Positions 8,433-17,205 of a stretch of 64,000 nucleotides of DNA are shown here, one piece after another (the stretch's first letter is position 1; every line of letters starts with the position of its first letter). The position numbers were made by a program, and so were the translations under genes. A model generated the notes under the pieces. That model saw only the letters and a program-made list of their open reading frames with translations. It was not told the DNA's origin and made no database searches. Source of the stretch: Acinetobacter gandensis (lineage in GTDB: Bacteria > Pseudomonadota > Gammaproteobacteria > Pseudomonadales > Moraxellaceae); contig NZ_LZDS01000027.1 of the NCBI RefSeq assembly GCF_001678755.1, positions 62,001 through 126,000 on the forward strand, given 5' to 3'.

Positions 8433-9051
8433 TCTTGCACCTGTTGTTATTTTTATTATGGTGTCAGTAATGTCTTAATTTAGGTTGTAGCTACAGACCT
8501 CATTACTTTTTTAAAGAATGGCTACAAACAAGATTACTGAGTACTGAAAGAAACTTTAGCAAATTAATTTTTTTTAGAACCGTAAAAGTGGAATTAATGG
8601 AAAAATAGCAGGAAAATTTAATTTAGCGAATCTGAGCCTCTATATATACAGAAAATTTTTAATCCAATAAAAAACTTGTAATACCTAACAACTAAAGTTG
8701 TAAAAAAACAAATGTAATTATTTGTAATGAAAACTGCCTTATTTTCTTGTTTTGTATACTTTATGTATCCGGATCCTTGTTAAATTTTTACACGATGTAA
8801 CACTAGAAATTTGTCAAGATAATATGAAGGCGCCTATATTTTTATTAAGAAAGATTTTTTATGAAATGAAATTTTTCGAAATAAAAAAAAGAGTTTTTAA
8901 AAAACTCTTTTTTCTCCTAACAACACGATAGAAATCTAAACGTATATGTAGGAATTATTGTAAATTGGCGTTTACCTAGTAATTCTTTCATAGTCCTAAA
9001 CATGAGTAAAGCTATCTTTTAGATAAAATCATCCATTCAAGGATAAATACC
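8433..9051. other. non-coding region upstream of mobC with candidate oriT
   Basis: About 620 bases without a gene. Next to mobC it contains the palindrome TGTAGCTACA (8486–8495), framed by AGTAATG and CATTACT in inverted orientation. An imperfect direct repeat GCTACAnAC…ATTACT occurs at 8490 and 8521. Such clustered repeats beside mobC fit an oriT with MobC binding sites. A bidirectional terminator lies at 8885–8913; the remainder is A+T-rich DNA in which nothing else was recognised. Confidence 0.5.
8885..8913. terminator. bidirectional hairpin terminator
   Basis: A 14-bp stem AAAAAAGAGTTTTT / AAAAACTCTTTTTT with one-base spacing gives T-runs on both strands. It isolates the mob region from the genes to the right. 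Confidence 0.6.
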
Positions 9052-9435
9052 ATGAAAACACATGAAAATTACAATAAGCCTCAAGTTGAAAACTTACCCC
9101 TTAATATGACTCCTAGAGACATTTTGAAGGATACTAGGTTGAATTTGAGAGACTTCCATAAAAGTCTAGAAAAATCAAAAGAGATTAAAATTCTAAAAGA
9201 TGAAATCTATGAAGAAATACACACTCTATTATTAGATTTTTTTTATAGCGACTATGGCTTACAGGAAGAAATTAATACTATAAATAGAAAATTAAAATCT
9301 TTTAGTAATCCATATGCTTTTGAAAATAATTTAAAAAAATGGATTGATGATAATATTGATTCTTCTAAATTAAGTAATGATTTAGATATTAAAGAATACT
9401 CTATTGAATTATTCAATAAATTAATGAAACGATAA
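9052..9435 (+). CDS. hypothetical protein, 127 aa (element cargo)
   Basis: The product begins MKTHENYNKPQVENLPLNMT and is Lys/Asp/Asn/Ile-rich, very A+T-rich at codon level and predicted mostly helical, with no membrane segment. AGGA stands about 9 bases upstream of the ATG. It is transcribed alone, opposite to the mob genes and to the cargo operon. No domain is recognised. Its low G+C resembles the cargo operon, so it may have entered with it. Confidence 0.6.
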   Translation: MKTHENYNKPQVENLPLNMTPRDILKDTRLNLRDFHKSLEKSKEIKILKDEIYEEIHTLLLDFFYSDYGLQEEINTINRKLKSFSNPYAFENNLKKWIDDNIDSSKLSNDLDIKEYSIELFNKLMKR

Positions 9436-9734
9436 ATCTTTTTTTTAAAGTTGGTATAAACACTTTCTTTTTTAAAAAGTTAAACATTCACTAAACAGAT
9501 TTTAAGCCCCTACTTATTTTAACTATGATGTTTGGGGTTCAGGGGGTCGCCCCTGACAAGCCCTGTTGCGTACCAAAAATCTATCCCTTGGATAGATTTT
9601 TGTAGCTACAGGTAGGCTTGCTTAAGGATAATGCTACTTTTACTACTGTCTATAAGGGACAATCAATTCAGTTTGAATATTTAGATCATTTAAATTGTAC
9701 TAACTCACATCTTTTATGACAGTTACCAATTTTT
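9436..9734. other. non-coding region with plasmid-like hairpins
   Basis: Three structures stand close together: CAGGGG-GTCG-CCCCTG (9540–9555), a 12-bp-stem hairpin (9575–9601) and the palindrome TGTAGCTACA (9601–9610), which also occurs beside mobC. The G+C-rich start of this patch differs from its surroundings. It looks like a piece of a mobilizable plasmid backbone, possibly an oriT or a relic. No gene was seen. Confidence 0.45.
9575..9601. terminator. 12-bp-stem hairpin, terminator-like
   Basis: AAAAATCTATCC / GGATAGATTTTT with a CTT loop forms a perfect stem with A and T ends. It could terminate either strand or be part of a transfer-origin structure. Confidence 0.5.
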
Positions 9735-10142
9735 TCATGCTTTCACTTGATTTAAAGTATTTAATAAATACTGTTCCAAATCTTGACTTAATTGACCCAC
9801 TAATCCATCTTTTGTCCATTCCAAAACAGATCCTGTTTCTATGTCATATATAGAATAGTGACCATCACCAAGGTCTAGAAGAGGCAATGCTTTTTTCGGA
9901 TAAGTATCATTTTCCTTTAATAGACTATAGATTTTAATGACATTCAAGTGTGAATTCGGATTAACTCCTAATCCATAAAATTCCAAATATTCAAATTCTA
10001 ATTGCCCACAAATTTGTAAATAAGATAAATAATCTGTGTCAAAATCAAGTTTTAAAATCTGCTGTGCTTGAAGAATTTGCTCTTCACTAACTGAAATAAC
10101 ATCAATAGCATTTGACTTAATAAAATCTTTTAAAATATTCAT
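9735..10142 (-). CDS. SUKH (SMI1/KNR4) family immunity-like protein
   Basis: The 135-residue product, read from the ATG at 10142, overlaps the nuclease stop as ATGA. It shows SUKH-like features: an N-terminal helix, the LDFDTDYLSYLQICGQLEF segment, then YGLGV, LPLLDLGDGHYSIYDIETGSVLEWT, and a C-terminal helix. In bacteria SUKH proteins are commonly immunity partners of nuclease toxins encoded immediately upstream, the arrangement here. An in-frame TTG further upstream (10187) would start inside the nuclease gene and is less likely. It is the last gene of the cargo operon. Confidence 0.75.
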   Translation of the reverse strand: MNILKDFIKSNAIDVISVSEEQILQAQQILKLDFDTDYLSYLQICGQLEFEYLEFYGLGVNPNSHLNVIKIYSLLKENDTYPKKALPLLDLGDGHYSIYDIETGSVLEWTKDGLVGQLSQDLEQYLLNTLNQVKA

Positions 10143-10747
10143 GTGATTGCTCTTTCCTGTTTTATTTCTGCTGCACGTGCTTTCCAATGATCTGCACGCT
10201 CCTTATTAAAATCGGGACGACTAATTTCAGACTCTTTTGATTCGTGTAATATGTTGTAATTACCATCTGCAATATGTTCTTTCTTAGTCAATTCAGCTAA
10301 AGGAGCATCCATTTTTTGACCAATATGATGCAACTCAAAGGGTTGACCATCTTTATCTAAAGGTGACAATCCCTTTTCCATACGTTCTAGGTTTGTTCTG
10401 CCACGATCATCAATTTGCTCATAATCTATATCAGAGCGAACTAAGCATTCCCTACCATTAATTTCTTTTGATTCTAGCCCAGCCTCATTATAAATATCCG
10501 CCTCCTCTTCAGAGCGAATAGCTTCTAATGTTTTCTCACCGTATCCTTCATTTCTTAGATTCTCTTTGCCTTCATCCGATAATTCAGTCAGATGCATCTT
10601 ATTTTGTAGATAAGATGGTCGATCTAACTGTCCTATATCATAGAAAACTTTCTGGTCCATAGCTGAATCTTTATACCAGGTGTTCTCCAATGCACTACTT
10701 TCACTTATTTTCTCTAGAGTAGAAGCCAATACTGAAATTAATTCCAT
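10139..10747 (-). CDS. LHH/HNH-Endo VII-type nuclease, probable toxin
   Basis: The C-terminal part contains QPFELHHIGQKMDAPLAEL, then a conserved-looking GNYNILH and a HWKARA ending. Together these are the hallmark of LHH nucleases of the HNH/Endo VII superfamily, found as toxin tips in polymorphic toxins. Here the domain sits in a 202-residue protein without a large delivery domain, so this is either an intracellular effector or an orphan toxin cassette. The ATG at 10747 is preceded by GAGAA; a TTG at 10765 overlapping the HerA stop is the alternative. The partner SUKH gene overlaps its stop. Confidence 0.78.
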   Translation of the reverse strand: MELISVLASTLEKISESSALENTWYKDSAMDQKVFYDIGQLDRPSYLQNKMHLTELSDEGKENLRNEGYGEKTLEAIRSEEEADIYNEAGLESKEINGRECLVRSDIDYEQIDDRGRTNLERMEKGLSPLDKDGQPFELHHIGQKMDAPLAELTKKEHIADGNYNILHESKESEISRPDFNKERADHWKARAAEIKQERAIT

Positions 10748-10761
10748 AATTTTCTCTTTTA

Positions 10762-13700
10762 TCAAGAAACATTTTGTTTATTTACATGTTCTACCCATGT
10801 CTGATAAGCTTTTAAATAACCACTATCAATACAAGTTAGATATTTCAAACAGGCCTGCTTGATTTGATTTTTAATAATAAAATCTTCATTAAAGATCAAT
10901 TCATTTAATTTTTCGTCAAAATCTTTTATATCCACTGATATTTTTAATAATGTTTCTAGTTTATTCTCTAAATTTAATATTCTTACAATATATTCACTAA
11001 TTTTAGCAAAGTTCTTAATACTCAATTGTAAATTAGCATCTTTACATCCTTGTAAAAGCTGTCCAAGCTCAATTCTCATTACCGTATCTGAAATAATGAC
11101 TAGATTTTCTAGAAGGAAATCTAGATTAGGTTGTCGGTAATCTGAAGGCAAGCGTTCACCGATAAATAATAAAAAGAGCAATATCTCTTGTTCAATTTGC
11201 TTTTTAGTTAAAATATTTTCAAATGACCTTTCAAAATAAAATTTAGAATGATCCGAGTTAAAATAATTAATTTTACATAATATTGGTTCTAACCAATGAC
11301 TTTGATGAACAATGGCAACGCCTTGAGGTAATTTAGAAATCTCAGCTAATTGTTCATCTTTTAGAGAAATAGAACTTCCTACCACTTGGCGATCTTGCTC
11401 TTCAGGAAGCCTCAAAATAATTTTAGTATTTGTATTCTTAATTGCAGAAATATCTAATGCATTCGGTGATTGGTCAACTAAGATAAAACCCTGACCGTAA
11501 GTTCGCATTTCAGCAATAGAATCACTGAGCATTTCAACTGACTTTCCAACTAAACTATTGGATTCTGTAGATTGGCCAATACTTGTACGCTTTAACAAGT
11601 GATGGGCTTCTTCTAATATCGTAATGTGCCTTAAATCTGAATTCATTTCTAAATTTTGGCTCGTACGATATTCATTCAACTTCATCACTAATATACCCAT
11701 GATAAGCGATTTTGTTTCTGCTGAAGCTACACGACTTAAGTCAACGATGACATTCTGATCAAATAAAATGGAATTATCTATCTCATTTGATGTGAATAAT
11801 TGTGCACTTAATCCATCCGTCAAAGACATAATACGAGTTTCTAGCGAACCAATATAATTACCTTTTACTTCTTCAGAATAAGCAGAATCTTCAATAATCT
11901 CTTTCAGTGTCAATGACACATCAGTGAAGGTCGGAAAGATTTGCTGTCTATGTATATTCTCTGATAAATCTAAATTCCAACCTACCCGTTGATAAGCCAA
12001 TAAAATTGCTTTTTTCAAAACAATTGGCATCGCGGCATACATTGGCCAACATACATTAAAAATTTCAACTAAATAATCTACATGTTCTAAGACATGAATA
12101 TCCTCTGGAAAACTAAATGGATTTAATTTCAATAAATCAGTATGTTTCGGATTAGTCCCATAGACAGAAACATCTGAATAATTACCAAACACATGTTTAT
12201 ATTCTCCTTTTACAGGTTCAATCACTAAAAAAGGAATCTGCCGCTGGCGTAAGTTTTTTAAAATTGTATATAAAGTATTACTTTTACCTGATCCTGTTGA
12301 TCCACATACCAATGTATGTTGCGTTAATTGCTTATTTTCTAAGAACACAGGTTGATTAGAATCTTTCCACAAATGACGCAATACTCCTAAATCAATCGCA
12401 TTTTCATTAAACGCTTTAATATCACTTAGATACTGAATTGATCGTCCAAAAGGTACTGTTTCAACAACACTTACACTAGATGTAGAGTGATGAGGTAGGT
12501 TTAATGTTAACGCTATTTCCTTGGTAGACAATAAACTCGTCGGGCTTAAAAATGGTATTTGTACATTTAATTGCGTGGATACTTTTAATTGTGGATGTTG
12601 TAAATTTTTTAAGTATTTTAAGATTAATGATTTATCCTCACTAGTCCAAGTAGTTATAGTAGATGCTTCCGAATTCGAATCATCACCTTTCATTAAACCA
12701 TAATAAATACTACCTAAAGTATGAGAAACGGTAGGTGTTTCACCTATAAAGTAAGCAGCGAAATTCCACCCGCCATAAGATTCGACATCATCGAGTCTTG
12801 CTAAATTTTGGTCGATTTTATTGAGAATTTGTTGTACAGATTTATTTTGAAATTCTATAGTACTCTGTCGATTTGTGCCGTATGTCGTACCCTTGCTTGT
12901 ACTTTTCGTTGATGTATTAGCTGTTGAACTTGTATTTGTACTAGTTTTTCCTTCTGAAAGATTCTCAGACTCTGTATAGCTAGTTCCTTTTGTTTGAGAT
13001 GAACTTTCACTGTCAGATCCTAATAGACTTCCTGCAAGGCCTCCAACTACTCCACCCACTGCCCCACCTATAAGCACTCCAGCAGGGCCAGCTATAGCTG
13101 TACCAACTCCCATACCAATACCAGCCCCAGCACTAGCTACAGCTCCCCCTTTATTTCGGGAAGAAGATGAACCTTGTTGTGAACTTTCATTTACCCCATT
13201 TGAAATACTAGTTCCTTTAGTTTCAGTTAAAGCAATGCTTTTACCTAGAGTCTCTGTTACGCTTGAACCAAGTACATGAGCAATATTTTCTGACTCTTGT
13301 GTTGAATAACTAAATGTATTCTTCGAATAAGGTGATATTTGAGTATATATTTGTTCGTAACCTCGGCGAATAGTATGTAAAACAGCTTCCTCGACCGCTT
13401 CTGCTAAAAAAATTGCTTGATAGATCTTTCCTTCAGCAGCATCAATAAATCGCTCCATACCTTGGATAAAGTTTTCTCGATTATCTACTGATAATGATGG
13501 AATCAAAGTCACAGCCGTAACACCACTACAATCATTTTTTTCATGATTTACGGTAGTTTGAAAAATTTCCTTTAATTCAGTATTTAATACTCCTGTTAAT
13601 TTACTACCGGAGAATTGCCCATCAAATGTTGACTTTAGCAACTCACCAGCATTCTGCCCTTCAAAATCTCCCGATTTACTTTTTACACCAATATAAATTT

Positions 13701-14007
13701 GGGTAGTATCACCATTACTCTCAAAAATAAAGAAAATACTATGACCTGCTTTACCAAGCGCAGTGTAAATAGCAACTAAACTTTCTAATACTGATTGCTT
13801 ATTATTTTGTACTAAACGCTCTAATCTAAATAAACGAACTTCTGCACTAAAATTAATCTGCTCAATATTAAAAGTAGGGAGAATAGACATGTTTGGTAAG
13901 TCAGTTAGATAACTTTTCTTGATCATATATTCAGCTGAATATAATGATCTTTCTAAATTTTCTGTTCTTTCCTCTCTTACCAATTTTTGGTTAAATTGAT
14001 TATTCAT
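10762..14007 (-). CDS. HerA/DUF87-type P-loop ATPase with glycine-zipper insert
   Basis: Large protein (1081 aa from the ATG at 14007, chosen because a very strong GGGGGGAGGA site precedes it). The N-terminal part (1–270) has no recognised fold. Residues about 287–330 are an almost unbroken Gly/Ala/Val glycine zipper flanked by Ser/Thr-rich tracts. The ATPase core has Walker A CGSTGSGKSNT near 569–576 and Walker B TILEEAHHL near 795–801. Motifs LVDQSPNALD and LPEEQDRQVVG follow, as in HerA/FtsK-like hexameric motors. The last 150 residues are helical. The core suggests a DNA or protein translocase; the zipper suggests membrane insertion or oligomerisation. It sits between dynamin-like genes and a nuclease gene. 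Confidence 0.85.
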   Translation of the reverse strand: MNNQFNQKLVREERTENLERSLYSAEYMIKKSYLTDLPNMSILPTFNIEQINFSAEVRLFRLERLVQNNKQSVLESLVAIYTALGKAGHSIFFIFESNGDTTQIYIGVKSKSGDFEGQNAGELLKSTFDGQFSGSKLTGVLNTELKEIFQTTVNHEKNDCSGVTAVTLIPSLSVDNRENFIQGMERFIDAAEGKIYQAIFLAEAVEEAVLHTIRRGYEQIYTQISPYSKNTFSYSTQESENIAHVLGSSVTETLGKSIALTETKGTSISNGVNESSQQGSSSSRNKGGAVASAGAGIGMGVGTAIAGPAGVLIGGAVGGVVGGLAGSLLGSDSESSSQTKGTSYTESENLSEGKTSTNTSSTANTSTKSTSKGTTYGTNRQSTIEFQNKSVQQILNKIDQNLARLDDVESYGGWNFAAYFIGETPTVSHTLGSIYYGLMKGDDSNSEASTITTWTSEDKSLILKYLKNLQHPQLKVSTQLNVQIPFLSPTSLLSTKEIALTLNLPHHSTSSVSVVETVPFGRSIQYLSDIKAFNENAIDLGVLRHLWKDSNQPVFLENKQLTQHTLVCGSTGSGKSNTLYTILKNLRQRQIPFLVIEPVKGEYKHVFGNYSDVSVYGTNPKHTDLLKLNPFSFPEDIHVLEHVDYLVEIFNVCWPMYAAMPIVLKKAILLAYQRVGWNLDLSENIHRQQIFPTFTDVSLTLKEIIEDSAYSEEVKGNYIGSLETRIMSLTDGLSAQLFTSNEIDNSILFDQNVIVDLSRVASAETKSLIMGILVMKLNEYRTSQNLEMNSDLRHITILEEAHHLLKRTSIGQSTESNSLVGKSVEMLSDSIAEMRTYGQGFILVDQSPNALDISAIKNTNTKIILRLPEEQDRQVVGSSISLKDEQLAEISKLPQGVAIVHQSHWLEPILCKINYFNSDHSKFYFERSFENILTKKQIEQEILLFLLFIGERLPSDYRQPNLDFLLENLVIISDTVMRIELGQLLQGCKDANLQLSIKNFAKISEYIVRILNLENKLETLLKISVDIKDFDEKLNELIFNEDFIIKNQIKQACLKYLTCIDSGYLKAYQTWVEHVNKQNVS

Positions 14008-14029
14008 ATCCTCCCCCCTATTATTTAAA

Positions 14030-14911
14030 TTACTTAAACTTAGCTTTAATTTTTTCAATTAAATTACAACCAACATCTTTTAATTTATTCAAACCATCAA
14101 CAATTTTATCAAGAAGTTCTTCAATAATACTTTTACCAGAATCATCTCTATTAGGATTCTTATCATCAGTCACATTATCTGATTCCACATTTGGATTTGG
14201 ATTTGGATTATTCAAAAAGCCATCATTATTTATACCTAGAAATTTTCTAACTTCAAGTACGTGGTTATAACGATCTAAGGAAAAATTTGTCTGTAAAGAT
14301 AAATGCTGATCCTGTAAATATTGTGAATCCCATTTATCCTGATCGATCTTCATTTTTTCATTAAAAATATCTTCCTTATAAACTTCAAATATTTCGGGAA
14401 TTTTCTCATGAAGAACTTTTCCATATTCTGTCAACTTTAAAGTGCTAACTTCTCGATCAATAATTAGATTTAAAAGAATAGCTTTAATCTTATCTAGATC
14501 TTTTGATGAAAAAGCATGATCAAATAAATTATTTGAAAATTTATTTTCTTTCTGTTTAAGATTCAATTGATCTACACTTTCCTCTAAATTAGCGTTAGTG
14601 TTAATGAAATTTTCTTCAATATCAATAGTTTCATTTTGGACAACATCTACAAAACCTTGAATTTCATGATCAATTAACCAAAGTTTTATGCCAATTACAC
14701 TATCAAGCCTCTCCTTACTAAAATTTCTCTTTAATAGATCTAATGATCCATAAAAATCATTTTCATTATATAAAGTATGTGTAGAAATTAATTCGCCATA
14801 ATCAAGATCCAATTCAGCGAAATCCGAATCAATCTCAATTAATTTTTTTATTTCTGTTTTTTGATTACAATTTTCAAGAGTTTCAATGATCTCTTCTTTT
14901 AACTTAAACAC
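14030..14911 (-). CDS. unknown 293-aa cargo-operon protein
   Basis: Acidic, predicted mainly helical protein with a GTG start preceded by AAGGAG at 9 bases. The first 210 residues carry no recognised motif. A low-complexity Asn/Pro/Asp linker (NPNPNPN near residue 240) separates a C-terminal amphipathic, Lys-rich helix (IIEELLDKIVDGLNKLKDV, then IEKIKAKFK). It is 13 bases downstream of the large dynamin gene and 22 bases upstream of the HerA-like gene, so it is probably a dedicated partner linking the two. Such a C-terminal helix could bind membrane or a partner; this is inference only. Confidence 0.72.
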   Translation of the reverse strand: MFKLKEEIIETLENCNQKTEIKKLIEIDSDFAELDLDYGELISTHTLYNENDFYGSLDLLKRNFSKERLDSVIGIKLWLIDHEIQGFVDVVQNETIDIEENFINTNANLEESVDQLNLKQKENKFSNNLFDHAFSSKDLDKIKAILLNLIIDREVSTLKLTEYGKVLHEKIPEIFEVYKEDIFNEKMKIDQDKWDSQYLQDQHLSLQTNFSLDRYNHVLEVRKFLGINNDGFLNNPNPNPNVESDNVTDDKNPNRDDSGKSIIEELLDKIVDGLNKLKDVGCNLIEKIKAKFK

Positions 14912-14924
14912 TAGGTATTTCTCC

Positions 14925-17195
14925 TTAAATCTTTAAAATATCATCTAAATCTTGACGCATTTTCTCAATCCAAACTAATTCAGATTTTGCCTGATCGATA
15001 GCTTTTATACGTAAATCTTTATCCTGAATTTTCCCTTTGATCTCTTTTATGATTTGCTCAAATTTTTTGTCAAACTCTTGAGTCAAAAATTCTGTATACA
15101 TATCAATAATTTTATTTCCACCTTCAGTGATATGCGTTGTACCCTGTTGAATAAGATTATTAAATTGCGTTCTTATTTCTGCTCCACGTTTATCCCAAGC
15201 AGTTTTTAAGGAAATGAACTCTCTTTCCTCAGTAACATCTACAATTTTCTTGTTACCCCAAGAAAATGGGTTATACCATTTTGAAGTTTTAACCTCTCTT
15301 TGCCCCACTACAACAGTGCGAGATTTGATTTCATTTCGCGTAGTTTTAGTCACTGCGATATCGAAATTTTTAAATTTACTTTCTAATCCACTCAACACAG
15401 GAATTTTCAAGTCTTTCACATCTTCAAAAATATCTGAAATATACTTTTGATATTCTGTATTTAATTCCTTATGAATATTTTTTTGCATAGCCAAATATGC
15501 ATTATCCAACTCATTAATGACTTCATTAAATTTAAATTTCAAATCATCTTCTAACTTTTCTAATTTGTCATTCGCTTGATCAATACTCACATCACCTTGC
15601 ATGGTATTAGTAATCGAACTCCATTTGTCTTCTATTCCACGTCTTAGTGATTTGATCTTAGACTGAATAGTCTCAGGGACATGATTTTTACGTTCTTTAA
15701 GTTTTGCCTTATATGAGGCTGTTTCAAAACCTTTAGCCCGCTTAGCTTCTAGATGCTTAATGGATGCTAAAATATTCTCTAACTCTTTCTCATCTTGTTC
15801 TAATGCGGCATTCATTTGCTCTTCATTTAATGCTAACCCTATTGCGGTATCTAATGCTTCTTTTGCCCGATTTAGTCGGTGTGGAAGATTATATTTTTCA
15901 ATATATTCATCTATCATCATTTCTACAGCTGGTATGCCGCTATTTTTTAATGCGGTATTTAACTCATCATCATCAATGAGCTTTAAATTTTCAACCTTAT
16001 GTGCAACCTTTGACGTTAAAGGCATATACTTAATAAAGTTATATTCATCTTCCAAAAATTGATCAATATAATCATTCTTTTTGCTACGTTCACGTCTTGT
16101 TAACTGTTGTTCATCATTGCGCATCAGTCGGGTTGCAAATGCTGAAATAGGATATACCAAAGGATCTTGAATACCATTTTCTATTAAGTAGGCTCTTACA
16201 TTATCTAAAGCTTTTTCCAAAGATTCTTTCTCTAGATCAAATTCATCGCATTTATTTACGATAAAAATAAAACGATCTTTAGCTTGCTTGCCACCTTTCT
16301 TGATCTCCTTAGCAACTAGCTCTAATAAGTTTTTATCATCATTAATGCCTAATTGTGTGGCATTTAAAATATATAAAATTAAAGGACTACGTTGCGAATC
16401 TTGAATGAAAGACATTGTCAAACGAGCATGAGATTCATCACGACTGTTATTTGGCCCAGGTGTGTCAGTAAGTACTAGTCTTACATTGTCTCTTTTTTTC
16501 ATTCCATAAATTGGACCAGTAATATTGATTGTATGTGTATCTTTTTGATCATTCCAAGAATTCAAAACCTCACTATTTAAAATTATATTTTCTTCTAGAA
16601 TCTCACCATCAGAATTATAACGATTACCATAGTAAGTATCTGATTTTGTATCATAAATTTTTGCAATAGTTGCTGTAGTCGCCTCATTACGAGCAGGTAA
16701 TAAATCTGTGCCTAACATTGCATTAATGAATGTTGACTTCCCTGATGACATTGTAGCAACTACATAAGCATCAAAATCATTATTAAATGCTTCATTCAAA
16801 GCATCTGAAACTTTCGAATTATTCTGTAAATAACTAAAAAATTTTGGATTTTTCTTTGCGAATTCAATCATTCCTTTTATTTTTTCAAGTCGAATATCGA
16901 CACTTTCTACAGGAAAGTAAGGAGTTAATTTAAAATTAGTTCTATGCTCTAAATTTGCTTTTTCAATTTCTTCTTTAAGATCAATATAATCCGATTCTAA
17001 TCCTATAAAACTGATTTCTATATTGCTATCTTGATTAAAAAAATCATATAGAAGCTTAGGAAGCTGATCTACCCACAACTGTAATCTACGTTGTTTGAGA
17101 TGAGATAAAATATTATTTCCTAAAACTTCCTGACCATTCACAAAAAACTGTGTTTCAATTGAAAATGGATTATGTTTAATTTCAATATAATTCAC
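14925..17195 (-). CDS. large dynamin-like GTPase
   Basis: 756-residue protein of the bacterial dynamin-related type. Residues 1–140 form an N-terminal helical extension. The GTPase domain has G1 ATMSSGKST (about 147–155), G2 EATTATI (171–177), G3 DTPGPNNSRDESH (244 on) and G4 NKCDEF (314 on). The remainder is long predicted coiled coil, with a hydrophobic WYNPFSWG patch near residue 640 that may be the membrane-binding tip. A GTG start follows AGGGG at 7 bases. Dynamin-like proteins remodel or tether membranes in a GTP-dependent way, and some (LeoA/LeoBC, the Eleos system) are anti-phage. It pairs with the small GTPase upstream. Confidence 0.88.
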   Translation of the reverse strand: MNYIEIKHNPFSIETQFFVNGQEVLGNNILSHLKQRRLQLWVDQLPKLLYDFFNQDSNIEISFIGLESDYIDLKEEIEKANLEHRTNFKLTPYFPVESVDIRLEKIKGMIEFAKKNPKFFSYLQNNSKVSDALNEAFNNDFDAYVVATMSSGKSTFINAMLGTDLLPARNEATTATIAKIYDTKSDTYYGNRYNSDGEILEENIILNSEVLNSWNDQKDTHTINITGPIYGMKKRDNVRLVLTDTPGPNNSRDESHARLTMSFIQDSQRSPLILYILNATQLGINDDKNLLELVAKEIKKGGKQAKDRFIFIVNKCDEFDLEKESLEKALDNVRAYLIENGIQDPLVYPISAFATRLMRNDEQQLTRRERSKKNDYIDQFLEDEYNFIKYMPLTSKVAHKVENLKLIDDDELNTALKNSGIPAVEMMIDEYIEKYNLPHRLNRAKEALDTAIGLALNEEQMNAALEQDEKELENILASIKHLEAKRAKGFETASYKAKLKERKNHVPETIQSKIKSLRRGIEDKWSSITNTMQGDVSIDQANDKLEKLEDDLKFKFNEVINELDNAYLAMQKNIHKELNTEYQKYISDIFEDVKDLKIPVLSGLESKFKNFDIAVTKTTRNEIKSRTVVVGQREVKTSKWYNPFSWGNKKIVDVTEEREFISLKTAWDKRGAEIRTQFNNLIQQGTTHITEGGNKIIDMYTEFLTQEFDKKFEQIIKEIKGKIQDKDLRIKAIDQAKSELVWIEKMRQDLDDILKI

Positions 17196-17205
17196 TTAAC
17201 CGCCC

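Noticed and set aside
10139..10187. Upstream TTG (10187) as start of the SUKH gene
   Set aside because: It would overlap the nuclease gene by 49 bases and add a non-conserved tail; the ATG at 10142 overlapping as ATGA is the usual coupled arrangement.
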